Source: an uncultured Candidatus Melainabacteria bacterium (GTDB lineage Bacteria; Cyanobacteriota; Vampirovibrionia; Gastranaerophilales; Gastranaerophilaceae). Taken from it: a stretch of DNA of 37,086 nt. The DNA is taken from positions 1 through 37,086 of the forward strand of contig CAKVLL010000016.1 of the NCBI GenBank assembly GCA_934757255.1. The letters are read 5' to 3'. The position numbers and the translations under genes were made by a program. Numbering within the stretch: position 1 is the stretch's first letter; each line of letters begins with the position of its first letter. Below the pieces are notes generated by a model, which did not search any database, had not been told where the DNA came from, and saw only the letters and a program-made list of their open reading frames with translations. Below are positions 24,839 through 32,131 of this stretch, in pieces.

Positions 24839-26065
24839 TTATTGATTTTGTTTTAATTTAGTTAGGATAAATTCGAGTGCGCCTTGTTGTTCTTCAAAAA
24901 CTTTTTTTCCTGCTAGAGCCGTTATCTGATAAAACTTATTATCACTAAATAATCTATCAGCAATATTAAATAACTCATTTTCAGTTTTGACTACAAATCC
25001 TGCTTTAGCATTTTGAATAATTGCATAAATATCTTTAAAATTATTGATTGATGGACCTGAAATAACAGGTTTTCCAAAAATAGTCGCTTCAAGAGGATTG
25101 TGTCCGCCTGTTTTATTGAAGCTTCCGCCAATAAATGCGACATCTGCAAAAGCAAACATTTTTCCGAGTTCGCCCATTGTGTCTAATATCATTACGTCAT
25201 TTTCTCTCAAATCACCGGCATGAGAGCGCAAACAATAATCTTTTATTATGGATTTGACTTCATCTAATCTGGTTAAGTGTCTTGGTGCGATAATGAATTT
25301 TAAATCGCTGTGCTTCGCTTTTAGTTTTTTATAAGTGTCAAAAACGATTTTATCTTCACCGGCATGAGTTGAAGCCGCTAAAAAGACTCTTCCGCCCTTT
25401 TCAAATTCAAAATCAACATTAGGAGGTGTAATATCAAATTTTAAATTGTTCATTCGTTTTGTTGTATCAATATTAGCACCTAGTGACAAAAATTTATTCA
25501 AGTCTTCATCGGATTGTGTGAAAATACCCGTATAATTTTGTAGCAAAGGTTTAAAGAAAAACTTCAATTTTTTATAAGAATTAAATGTTCTGTCTGAAAT
25601 TCGTCCGTTAATAATATACAATTTTATTCCGCGTTTTTTACAAATTCCGCCAAAATTCGGCCAAATTTCAGTTTCTGCCATCAAAATTTCTGTAGGTTTG
25701 ATTTTATTTAAAAACTTATTTACGCAGCTTGGTGTGTCAAAAGGGAAATATGTAATCAAATCTGCAATGTTATCAAGTTTTTTGTGGGCAATTTCTTGTC
25801 CTGTGTTTGTTCCTGTTGTTACAACAATTTTTGCGTCAGGAAATGCCTCTCTTGTTGCTTTAATAAGCTTTTCAATTGCATTAATTTCACCAACGGAAAC
25901 TCCATGAAACATTATTACACGCTCATTTGTAAAGTTTGGGACTTCAAAATCTCCGAGTTTTCGATTAAAAGCATCATCAGAATATCCTGCATTTGAGTGC
26001 AAAAGTTTTAATAGCGGTTTCATAAGATTAAATATTGATTCACTTGTTAAGTTAATGATGTTCAT
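24839..26065 (-). CDS. waaA: 3-deoxy-D-manno-octulosonic acid transferase (KdtA/WaaA)
   Basis: GT30 GT-B transferase adding Kdo to lipid A precursor from CMP-Kdo. Family motifs: NRKLGDF near the start, HGVSVGEINA (about 54-63) carrying the catalytic glutamate, TTGTNTGQE, AETEIWPNF (about 130), INGRISDRTFNSYKKL, GQxDxD-like TQSDEDLNKF, FLAASTHAGEDKIV and GGHNPLEATIFGKPVISGP. 408 aa is slightly short because the usual N-terminal membrane anchor is reduced to an amphipathic helix (LMKPLLKLLH). The start has GAGGGC 6 nt upstream, and its 5' end overlaps the GT39 gene by 14 nt. Its presence shows the cell makes Kdo-containing LPS. Confidence 0.94.
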   Translation of the reverse strand: MNIINLTSESIFNLMKPLLKLLHSNAGYSDDAFNRKLGDFEVPNFTNERVIMFHGVSVGEINAIEKLIKATREAFPDAKIVVTTGTNTGQEIAHKKLDNIADLITYFPFDTPSCVNKFLNKIKPTEILMAETEIWPNFGGICKKRGIKLYIINGRISDRTFNSYKKLKFFFKPLLQNYTGIFTQSDEDLNKFLSLGANIDTTKRMNNLKFDITPPNVDFEFEKGGRVFLAASTHAGEDKIVFDTYKKLKAKHSDLKFIIAPRHLTRLDEVKSIIKDYCLRSHAGDLRENDVMILDTMGELGKMFAFADVAFIGGSFNKTGGHNPLEATIFGKPVISGPSINNFKDIYAIIQNAKAGFVVKTENELFNIADRLFSDNKFYQITALAGKKVFEEQQGALEFILTKLKQNQ

Positions 26066-27704
26066 GTTTGCCCTCGATCAACATATACTTCCTGCCATCC
26101 TCTATTACATTATAATCAAGACTTTCAACATCTTCATCAATAGCCTTGTGTGGAATTATTGCAAGGTTATTAGATTTTTGTAATGCTGCTTTTAATTCTA
26201 CAGGTGTGAAGTCTTTTCCGTATTCAACAGGTTTTCCGCCGTAATAAATTAATGAATACTTATGAGAAAATCTGTAACAAGTAAGAGTTTTATTTTCATT
26301 TTTTGCAATTTGTGCATATTTTAACAAATCGTCTTGTCCAAATTTATAATCAATTTTAAAGAATTTTTCAGTTCCAAATGCTGATAATACTAGCATAAGT
26401 AAAACGTATGTAAAAAATACACCTAAATATCTTCCGCGTTTAGCAAATAAAATTGAAGCCAATCCTGATGCAAATAAAAGCGTTATACATAAAGGTTTTG
26501 CGCTTGCTATATCTTGAACCAATTGAGCAGGCAAAAACAACGGTGTAAATATTGCAACAACTGATGCCAAAATAAATATTCCACCCAATACGTATACGGT
26601 TTTATTAATAAATCTACTGTATTCGCCTTTTTCTATGTATTTAGTCCAAATGTAGCCTCCTAAACACGCTAATGAAGGATAAATCGGCAAAATATATGTG
26701 ATTAATTTTGTTTTTGAAGAAGAGAAGAATAACAGTGTAAATACAGCAATTATTCCGTTATAAACTAAAAATCTTTGAGTATCAGATAACTCTTTAAATA
26801 TAAAATCGCGTTTAATGCATTTTCTGATTAGCACAACCAAGCTTGATACGACCCAAGGGAAAAATCCCCAAAGAATTGTCAAGAAGTAGAAATAGAAAGG
26901 TTGTTGACGTCCTAATTCACTGGACCCTAAAAATCTTGCTATGTGGTGTTTTATTACATATTCTTGGAAAAATAAAGGATCATGTATTTTTAGCATAATT
27001 ATATGCCAAGGAAGTGTTATTAAGAAAAATAGTATAAAACCAATTAAAAAATATTGTGGTCTAAATATTTCTTTAAACTTTTTAGAAAATATTGAGATAA
27101 AGAACATTGAACCAAATGGAACGACAAAACCCGGAATTCCTTTTGCCATAACAGCTAAGCCTGAAAAAATGTAAAATAACCACCAAAAATATTTTTTATT
27201 TTTTTCTTCGCAAAATGTTGTTAGCATACCAAAACATAGTGAAAACCATACGCAAGTTGCAACTACGATATCTAAGATTGCAAATTTTGATAGTATTAAA
27301 AATTCAAGAGAGGTTGATAATATTAAAGCTGAAACAACACCATAAGTTCTTGAAACGATTTTGCGTCCAACGAAATATGTTAAAAAGCCGCATAATGTTC
27401 CATATAATGCAACAGGGAAGCGCGCAGTAAATTCAGAAATTTTTCCGAACAAACCAAAAGATAAACATTCGCCCCAGAAATATAGTGGAGGCTTCTCAAA
27501 GAAAAATTCGTTATTCAAATAAAGAGTTAAAAAGTCTTTAGAATTGAACATATCTTTAGACATTGATACATATCTTGATTCATCTACATCCATTAAGGCG
27601 TAAGCCCAAATGTTGTGGAAAAATATAAAATAAAACAAAATGCCTAAGCCAAGAATAGTAAACAATTCTTGATGCTTAATTACAAACTCTTTAAATTTCA
27701 GCAT
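26052..27704 (-). CDS. ArnT-like GT39 membrane glycosyltransferase
   Basis: Polytopic glycosyltransferase of 550 aa using a polyprenyl-phosphate sugar donor, of the ArnT/PMT type. The N-terminal acidic motif MDVDESRYVSMSKDM (about 38-52) and FEKPPLYFWGECLSFGLFG (about 68-86) are the family's catalytic and lipid-carrier regions. About 11-12 hydrophobic segments follow, and a soluble C-terminal domain (from about 455). GGAG precedes the ATG at 27704. It overlaps waaA by 14 nt, supporting a role in lipid A/core or another envelope glycan; ArnT proper transfers aminoarabinose, but the sugar here is unknown. Confidence 0.88.
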   Translation of the reverse strand: MLKFKEFVIKHQELFTILGLGILFYFIFFHNIWAYALMDVDESRYVSMSKDMFNSKDFLTLYLNNEFFFEKPPLYFWGECLSFGLFGKISEFTARFPVALYGTLCGFLTYFVGRKIVSRTYGVVSALILSTSLEFLILSKFAILDIVVATCVWFSLCFGMLTTFCEEKNKKYFWWLFYIFSGLAVMAKGIPGFVVPFGSMFFISIFSKKFKEIFRPQYFLIGFILFFLITLPWHIIMLKIHDPLFFQEYVIKHHIARFLGSSELGRQQPFYFYFLTILWGFFPWVVSSLVVLIRKCIKRDFIFKELSDTQRFLVYNGIIAVFTLLFFSSSKTKLITYILPIYPSLACLGGYIWTKYIEKGEYSRFINKTVYVLGGIFILASVVAIFTPLFLPAQLVQDIASAKPLCITLLFASGLASILFAKRGRYLGVFFTYVLLMLVLSAFGTEKFFKIDYKFGQDDLLKYAQIAKNENKTLTCYRFSHKYSLIYYGGKPVEYGKDFTPVELKAALQKSNNLAIIPHKAIDEDVESLDYNVIEDGRKYMLIEGKHEHH

Positions 27705-27777
27705 ACCTCTACTCCTCTATTATTATCTTCTTATTTATCCCTTTTTATAAAAATTTTATCATAAAAATGTATGTTTT

Positions 27778-28746
27778 TTAAATCGCAGAAACAATTAAAG
27801 CGCATACAAATATAAGCGTGTAATAAATTGTAAGATTTCTTGATTGGTACATTCTAGTCATAAAACTAGGCGCACCACGCATATCTTCCATCGGGAAATG
27901 ATACCATTTATGCTCTGGTATAGACTCAGGATTTGTCGTGTAGTCTTGAATGGATTTGTATAAATCGATAGCAAGTGGAATTGTTAAACATGTTAATATT
28001 GCTTGCCAATCTGTAATATCAAGTATGCATAATGCTATTGGTGCAATATATGCCGCTATAATTAACCATTTTAAAACTACTAGCGCATCTAAAGCTGAAT
28101 CAAAAGAGTTTGCAACTGTTTTATGACCTTCATTAATGTCAAAATCGTAATCCATAACCGTATGAATATATAATAATATGACAGTAATTATCATAGTTGG
28201 GATAGATAACATAAAAACTTCCCAAGAATAAGTTTTTGTCATGACGTAATATACGCCACCAAATAGTGCCGGCCCATAAGCAATTGCAATAACAATTTCT
28301 GATAATCTAATTTTAGAAAAGAATGAATATAAAACTGCAATCAATCCACCAATAGCTGCAAAATATACAACCCCAATTCCGCACTTAATAAAGAAAAATA
28401 ATCCTATTAATGAGGCAAGAGTTAAGTATGTTGCAGCAATGTAAAGAACATCTTTCTCTTTAACCAGGCCGGAAATTAAGTATCTGCATTTTGTCTTTTG
28501 CGAATTTTTTAAATATTCTTTTTTGTTAAACTGAACTTGCTTAATAAGTGATTTATAGTCAAAATAATCATCCAGAATATTTGTAGCAAGGTGTACTAGG
28601 CATACGCCAATTAGTGCTAATAAGCCATAAGAAACTTTTCCGGCTGAAATCACGGAATACGTGAAAACTACGAGCCAAGACATAATTGTCATTGGCAGAG
28701 AAAAAATCCTAGAACATTCTAATACTGTGGTTAATTTGCTTAACAT
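27778..28746 (-). CDS. UbiA-family membrane prenyltransferase
   Basis: Intramembrane prenyltransferase of 322 aa with about nine helices. The two aspartate motifs are present: NILDDYFDYKS (about 53-63) and DYDFDINEGHKT (about 196-207). The family joins a prenyl diphosphate to an aromatic or other acceptor (menaquinone, heme O, ubiquinone, chlorophyll); the relation to MenA is possible but not demonstrable by eye. An extra polar loop with QFNKKEYLKNSQKTK follows the first motif. It lies 14 nt downstream of the gene at 28761-29492 with only a weak GAG ribosome binding site, so it probably depends on coupling. Confidence 0.87.
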   Translation of the reverse strand: MLSKLTTVLECSRIFSLPMTIMSWLVVFTYSVISAGKVSYGLLALIGVCLVHLATNILDDYFDYKSLIKQVQFNKKEYLKNSQKTKCRYLISGLVKEKDVLYIAATYLTLASLIGLFFFIKCGIGVVYFAAIGGLIAVLYSFFSKIRLSEIVIAIAYGPALFGGVYYVMTKTYSWEVFMLSIPTMIITVILLYIHTVMDYDFDINEGHKTVANSFDSALDALVVLKWLIIAAYIAPIALCILDITDWQAILTCLTIPLAIDLYKSIQDYTTNPESIPEHKWYHFPMEDMRGAPSFMTRMYQSRNLTIYYTLIFVCALIVSAI

Positions 28747-28760
28747 ATAAAACTCAAACT

Positions 28761-29492
28761 TTACTCTTCAAACAAAGTCTTTTCACCATAAGCTGTCAAA
28801 CGGTATTCAGAAGCGCCAACAAGCCCTGTCAAATCAGGCAAACATTCGATATAATCTCTGTTGATAGCTTCTTGTAAAACGCTGTGGTCAATAATTATTG
28901 CAATGTTTTGCATAAGTTTTGCGTTTAATTGTTTAAGTGTAAATCTTGGCTTTTGCTCATATTGAGTGAAATAATATGCAGTTAATAATAAATAATCTAT
29001 TTTTCTTTCTACATTTCTGCTACTGATAAAGTTCAAAAATGCATTATCCTTTTTAATTGAAGGGCTTGGTTTGAAAGAAAGTTCTGATTGCGGAGTGTTA
29101 ATTGATTTTTCTAAAATATTATCAAAAACATCATTATTTTCGTTGTTTTGCGAGATTATTGTTTTAAATTCATTTTTCTTTGGTGGTGCATAAAATATAT
29201 CTAAGTTCTTTTTCTTTTCTTCTGAAGAGGCTTGTTTTACAGGTTGTTCTTCGACTGGTTCAGCTTTTGGCATCCTTCTAAGTTGCTCGTCAATTTTCTT
29301 TTGAGTAATTTCTTTTTCTGAATTAATTTGAGAATTTACCATTTCTTTGCACTGTTGAACTTTGTGTTTTTGAACATATTCTGACGCTTTTCTTACCCAA
29401 AGCGCAAATTGTTCTTCAACAAGCTCTTTGTCAGAAGTCGACAAAGACAATATGTACTTACCTTTAGTTATTTTAAATGAATAAACTGACAT
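28761..29492 (-). CDS. Unknown protein: short N-terminal module plus winged-helix-like C-terminus
   Basis: 243 residues, no family recognised. Three parts are visible: an N-terminal module (about 1-36) beginning MSVYSFKITKGKY and ending DKELVEEQFALWVRK; a charged, low-complexity linker (about 45-150) rich in K, E, Q and N; and a folded C-terminal domain (about 155-243) with LLLTAYYFTQYE, FTLKQLNAKL, DYIECLPDL and YRLTAYGEKTLFEE, which looks like a winged-helix-type domain. The module is clearly related to the entire 40-residue product encoded just upstream (29495-29617), from which it is separated by 2 nt. The whole is probably cytosolic. Confidence 0.75.
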   Translation of the reverse strand: MSVYSFKITKGKYILSLSTSDKELVEEQFALWVRKASEYVQKHKVQQCKEMVNSQINSEKEITQKKIDEQLRRMPKAEPVEEQPVKQASSEEKKKNLDIFYAPPKKNEFKTIISQNNENNDVFDNILEKSINTPQSELSFKPSPSIKKDNAFLNFISSRNVERKIDYLLLTAYYFTQYEQKPRFTLKQLNAKLMQNIAIIIDHSVLQEAINRDYIECLPDLTGLVGASEYRLTAYGEKTLFEE

Positions 29493-29494
29493 AA

Positions 29495-29617
29495 TTATTT
29501 ATCCTGTAATAATTCTTCACGCCACTTGTTAAGTTGTTCTTCAACAAATTCTAAGTCATCAGACTTTAATTCAATTTCAATATCGCCTTTTTTCATTTTA
29601 AAAACGTACTCGTGCAT
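29495..29617 (-). CDS. 40-residue protein, stand-alone copy of the neighbour's N-terminal module
   Basis: Short gene below usual length limits. AAGGAGGATAT gives a near-perfect ribosome binding site before ATG 29617, and the stop is 2 nt before the next gene's start. The product starts MHEYVFKMKKGDIEIELK and ends DLEFVEEQLNKWREELLQDK. Aligned without gaps to residues 1-36 of the downstream protein, the shared pattern is Y-x-F-K-x-x-K-G, then D-x-E-x-V-E-E-Q-x-x-x-W. A beta-hairpin followed by an amphipathic helix is predicted. Function unknown. Confidence 0.8.
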   Translation of the reverse strand: MHEYVFKMKKGDIEIELKSDDLEFVEEQLNKWREELLQDK

Positions 29618-29667
29618 ATATCCTCCTTAATGAGTAAAGTTTACCTTAAAATTTTGAAAGTTTCAAT

Positions 29668-29683
29668 AATTAGTATACTAATT
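29668..29683. promoter_or_regulatory. 16-bp perfect palindrome between divergent genes
   Basis: AATTAGTATACTAATT is its own reverse complement. It lies in the 180-bp divergent region between the 40-residue gene (minus) and the exported protein gene (plus), touching the -35 of the plus promoter at 29682. This is the expected form and place of an operator for a dimeric regulator of both directions. Confidence 0.5.
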
Positions 29684-29710
29684 GTAAAGTTATGTCAAAT
29701 ATTGTATAAT
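29682..29710 (+). promoter_or_regulatory. Candidate promoter for the matrixin-like gene
   Basis: -35 TTGTAA (29682-29687), 17-bp spacer, -10 TATAAT (29705-29710). A second TATAAT lies at 29755-29760, closer to the gene, without a well-spaced -35. The minus-strand sequence TTGACATA-AC-TTTACAAT across 29682-29699 is an HLR1-like pair with one deviation. Confidence 0.5.
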
Positions 29711-29797
29711 TTGAAGCGAGAAAATAGCAAAAAATATCTTGACGGTTTTTAGTATATAATATAAGTGACAATAAAAGGAAATGAGGTTTCTCAAAAT

Positions 29798-31030
29798 ATG
29801 AAAAAGATAGCAATTTGTACATTACTAATCGCAGCAGGTGCAATGTCATTATTAAGTATTAATAGCCAAATCTCTGACACAACACCAGAATTTAGTTTAA
29901 AAAATAGTTATGCAATAACACTTGGTTACGACAAATCAATGAGTGAAAAGACAATAAAAGCGGCTGTAATTGACAGCTATTTCAGAGAAGTTGCAGCAAA
30001 CGGCAAAATCGTTCGTTGGAATAAAGCTTCATTCCCTCTAAAAGTATATGTTCAAGACACTCCTGATGTTCCTGATTATTATAGAGAAGTTGTTTTAAGC
30101 GCTTATAAAACTTGGGAAAGAGCAAGCGACGGTCTTGTAAGTTTTGAAATTGTAGAAGACGCAGCAGGCGCTGACATGAAATGCTACTTCAAAAATATTA
30201 ACGATAACAAGGCAACTTTAGGCACACAATCATTTACTTTAAACGGTAATACAATTAAAGATTCAATTATTACGTTTAAGAAAACGGATTATAAAGGGCA
30301 TAATCTTGATTCTAAGCAGTTATTCTCATCTGCTCTTCAAGAAATCGGTCTTTCTCTTGGCTTAAACGGCAAAAGCCCAAGTATTTATGATGTTATGTAC
30401 CCAATCGGTACAAAATTTAATACTGAAATTACGGCGAGAGATTTAAAAACATTGGCTTTGGTTTACTCAGTAGTTCCTGATGTAACAAATGTTGCACCGA
30501 CTCCTGAAGAAAAATCACAAATGTTCACAGTTCCTGAAATTTTGTCAACATTAAATGTGCCTGTAACAAATGATACAAAGAATTTGGATGAAGTTGTTGC
30601 AAACGATATTGAAACAAAATTAGCATTGGCTGAACAATACAGACGTCGTGCAGAATATGATAAAGCTGCTCAAGAATATCAAGCTGTTGCACAAATGAAG
30701 AGTGACAGAAGAAGTAAATCAGAAGTTTACTACGAAGTTGCAGTTATGTATTTGGACGCTGAAGAATTCGATAAAGCAAAAAGCTGTGCAGAAATTGCTT
30801 GCGCAACTGATATGAACGAAAGAACAGAGATTCTTTCTCCTTTAATAGATTATTACATGAAGCGTTCAAATTCTGCTATAGAACAACTTGATGTTATACT
30901 TCGCCAAAATCCGTATAACAGATATGCGTACAATCTATTGTGTCAAATTTATAGAGAAAAACACCAAGAAAATCTTTTGAATGCAACTATCAAAAAATAT
31001 GGTAGAACAGCAGGCGATGTAGAAGATTAG
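29798..31030 (+). CDS. Exported matrixin-like protein lacking zinc ligands, with TPR tail
   Basis: Secreted protein of 410 aa. A GTG at 29765 opens the frame, but it lies on the edge of the nearer promoter; ATG 29798, preceded by GAAATGAGG, gives a proper signal peptide (MKKIAICTLLIAAGAMSLLS). Residues about 70-205 follow the M10/matrixin-like metzincin pattern: WNKASFPLKVYVQD, AYKTWERASDGLVSFEI, and a Met-turn MYP (200-202). The zinc helix reads QEIGLSLGLNG (181-191) where active enzymes have HExxHxxGxxH: all three histidines are replaced (Q181, L185, G191) but E182, G188 and the Met-turn remain. The C-terminal third (about 265-400) has TPR-like helices. It is therefore a probable pseudo-protease used for binding. 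An 18-bp terminator hairpin follows. Confidence 0.75.
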   Translation: MKKIAICTLLIAAGAMSLLSINSQISDTTPEFSLKNSYAITLGYDKSMSEKTIKAAVIDSYFREVAANGKIVRWNKASFPLKVYVQDTPDVPDYYREVVLSAYKTWERASDGLVSFEIVEDAAGADMKCYFKNINDNKATLGTQSFTLNGNTIKDSIITFKKTDYKGHNLDSKQLFSSALQEIGLSLGLNGKSPSIYDVMYPIGTKFNTEITARDLKTLALVYSVVPDVTNVAPTPEEKSQMFTVPEILSTLNVPVTNDTKNLDEVVANDIETKLALAEQYRRRAEYDKAAQEYQAVAQMKSDRRSKSEVYYEVAVMYLDAEEFDKAKSCAEIACATDMNERTEILSPLIDYYMKRSNSAIEQLDVILRQNPYNRYAYNLLCQIYREKHQENLLNATIKKYGRTAGDVED

Positions 31031-31048
31031 GTAACATTAAATAAATAC

Positions 31049-31093
31049 AAAATATATCCTTCTGTTTAATCATTGAACAGAAGGATGTATTTT
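31049..31093 (+). terminator. Terminator of the matrixin-like gene
   Basis: Inverted repeat with 11 perfect pairs, ATCCTTCTGTT/AACAGAAGGAT (31056-31066, 31076-31086), extended outward by a U-G wobble and AAAATA/TATTTT to an 18-bp stem. The loop is 9 nt. The descending arm ends in TTTT. Confidence 0.75.
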
Positions 31094-31155
31094 ATGTAAA
31101 GAAAATTAGTAATTTTGGGTAATGTTAGTAACGCTCATTATTAGTATATTAAAAA

Positions 31156-31161
31156 TATATA
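31156..31161 (+). promoter_or_regulatory. Candidate -10 of the structured RNA
   Basis: TATATA about 6 nt before the predicted 5' end of the RNA at 31167. The surroundings are very AT-rich, so this box is only tentative. Confidence 0.35.
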
Positions 31162-31166
31162 AATTG

Positions 31167-31265
31167 ACCGTAATAGCCCACATGCCTGTAGGTAAGTTTA
31201 CAAGAAGAATAACTCTTCTTTGAGGCTAAATACGGTAAAGGGCAGCTTTAAGTCTGCCCTTTTTA
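31167..31265 (+). ncRNA. Unrecognised structured small RNA (~100 nt)
   Basis: A compact fold closed by ACCGTA/TACGGT (31167-31172, 31231-31236) and TAGCC/GGCTA (31174-31178, 31224-31228). Inside are a small hairpin (TGCC-TGTA-GGTA, near 31183-31194) and a 7-bp hairpin AAGAAGA/TCTTCTT with loop ATAAC (31202-31220), giving a three-way junction. Immediately after comes a strong terminator: GGGCAG/CTGCCC (31240-31245, 31254-31259) extended by AAA/TTT and followed by more T. There is no open frame inside. I do not recognise it; it lacks the conserved loops of SRP RNA and is shorter than 6S RNA. It could be a stand-alone sRNA or a leader of the XRE gene at 31386. Confidence 0.6.
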
Positions 31266-31385
31266 TATAGTAAAATGTTAAAATAAACTCTTTGGATAAA
31301 ATTTTTTTTTAAAATCAAGATGATAATGTTTTTATGTAAAATATCGTGTATAGAAAATTTTTTAACAATAGAAGAAAATAATATT

Positions 31386-31604
31386 ATGGAAGATAAGAAT
31401 AGATTAAGAAATTTAGGAATTAACATTAAGAGTGAACGTCTAAGACGTGATATCTCTCAAGAAAAATTAGCAGAATTAACAAATATTTCAAGAAACTCTA
31501 TAAGTTTGATTGAAACAGGTAAAATCAACCCTACAATATTAAAAGTTGTAGATATTGCAAATGTTTTAGGTGTTGATTTATCTGCGTTGACAAGAGATGT
31601 ATAA
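31386..31604 (+). CDS. Small XRE-family (Cro/CI-type) regulator
   Basis: 72-residue DNA-binding protein consisting only of a helix-turn-helix domain: LGINIKSERLRRDISQEKLA, LTNISRNSISLIETGKINPT and VDIANVLGVDLSALT. I choose ATG 31386; an upstream in-frame ATG at 31320 would add an unrelated hydrophobic, cysteine-containing stretch inside a probable leader. The ribosome binding site is weak (AGAAG at a long distance). It is between the structured RNA and the broken crcB gene. The target is unknown; tiny XRE proteins are often autoregulators. Confidence 0.85.
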   Translation: MEDKNRLRNLGINIKSERLRRDISQEKLAELTNISRNSISLIETGKINPTILKVVDIANVLGVDLSALTRDV

Positions 31605-31721
31605 CATAGAAAATTTTTGAGAGAAAGTTATTTTTGTTGTGTATTTTATATGCTGGCAATGAAGTTTAATAAAATCGCTTATTATTTGACAGCTTCTATT
31701 TGTGTTAGAATAAAAGAGTCT

Positions 31722-32090
31722 ATGTTAAGTGAAGTTTTGGTAATTTTTATCGGTGGTGGGTTGGGTGCCATTTGTAGGTACTTAATAACTCGTTTTTCGC
31801 ATTAAATTTGCGGTTTACCACATCTTGGAACTTTTCTTGTAAATGTTGTAGGATGTTTTTTGATAGGCTATGTGTTTGGTATAACTATGAATAAAATTAG
31901 TTTGCCAAATGAAGTGAAATCGTTTATTACAGTTGGTTTCTTAGGTGGACTTACAACATTCAGTACATTTAATAATGAAACTTTTTGTTTGCTTAGATAT
32001 GGGAAAATTCTACTAGGTACAGGCTATATGATTTTGAGTTGTGTACTTGGTTTAGCGTTTACATTGCTTGGCTATCACTTGGGGAAATAG
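31722..32090 (+). pseudogene. crcB: Fluoride channel CrcB/Fluc, interrupted by an in-frame TAA
   Basis: Fluc-type fluoride exporter. Reading from ATG 31722, GGGLGAICRY (family N-terminal motif) ends in a TAA at 31803-31805 after 27 codons. The same frame continues on the other side with LPHLGTFLVNVVGCFLIGYV, then GFLGGLTTFSTFNNE, both hallmark motifs, to a normal stop at 32090. So there is a single nonsense codon and no frameshift in a gene of otherwise normal length (about 122 codons). TAA cannot be selenocysteine or pyrrolysine. It is either a young pseudogene, a sequencing or assembly error, or two separately translated halves. No fluoride riboswitch fold was seen upstream. Confidence 0.8.
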
Positions 32091-32131
32091 AGAATGTGTT
32101 TTAAATAAAAGATAAAGAATAGTAGATTAAA

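Noticed and set aside
31167..31265. Identity as 6S RNA or SRP RNA
   Set aside because: Too short and without the central bubble of 6S; lacks the conserved GGAA-loop region of SRP RNA.
31605..31721. Possible fluoride riboswitch before crcB
   Set aside because: The conserved pseudoknot sequences of the crcB motif are absent from this 117-nt region.
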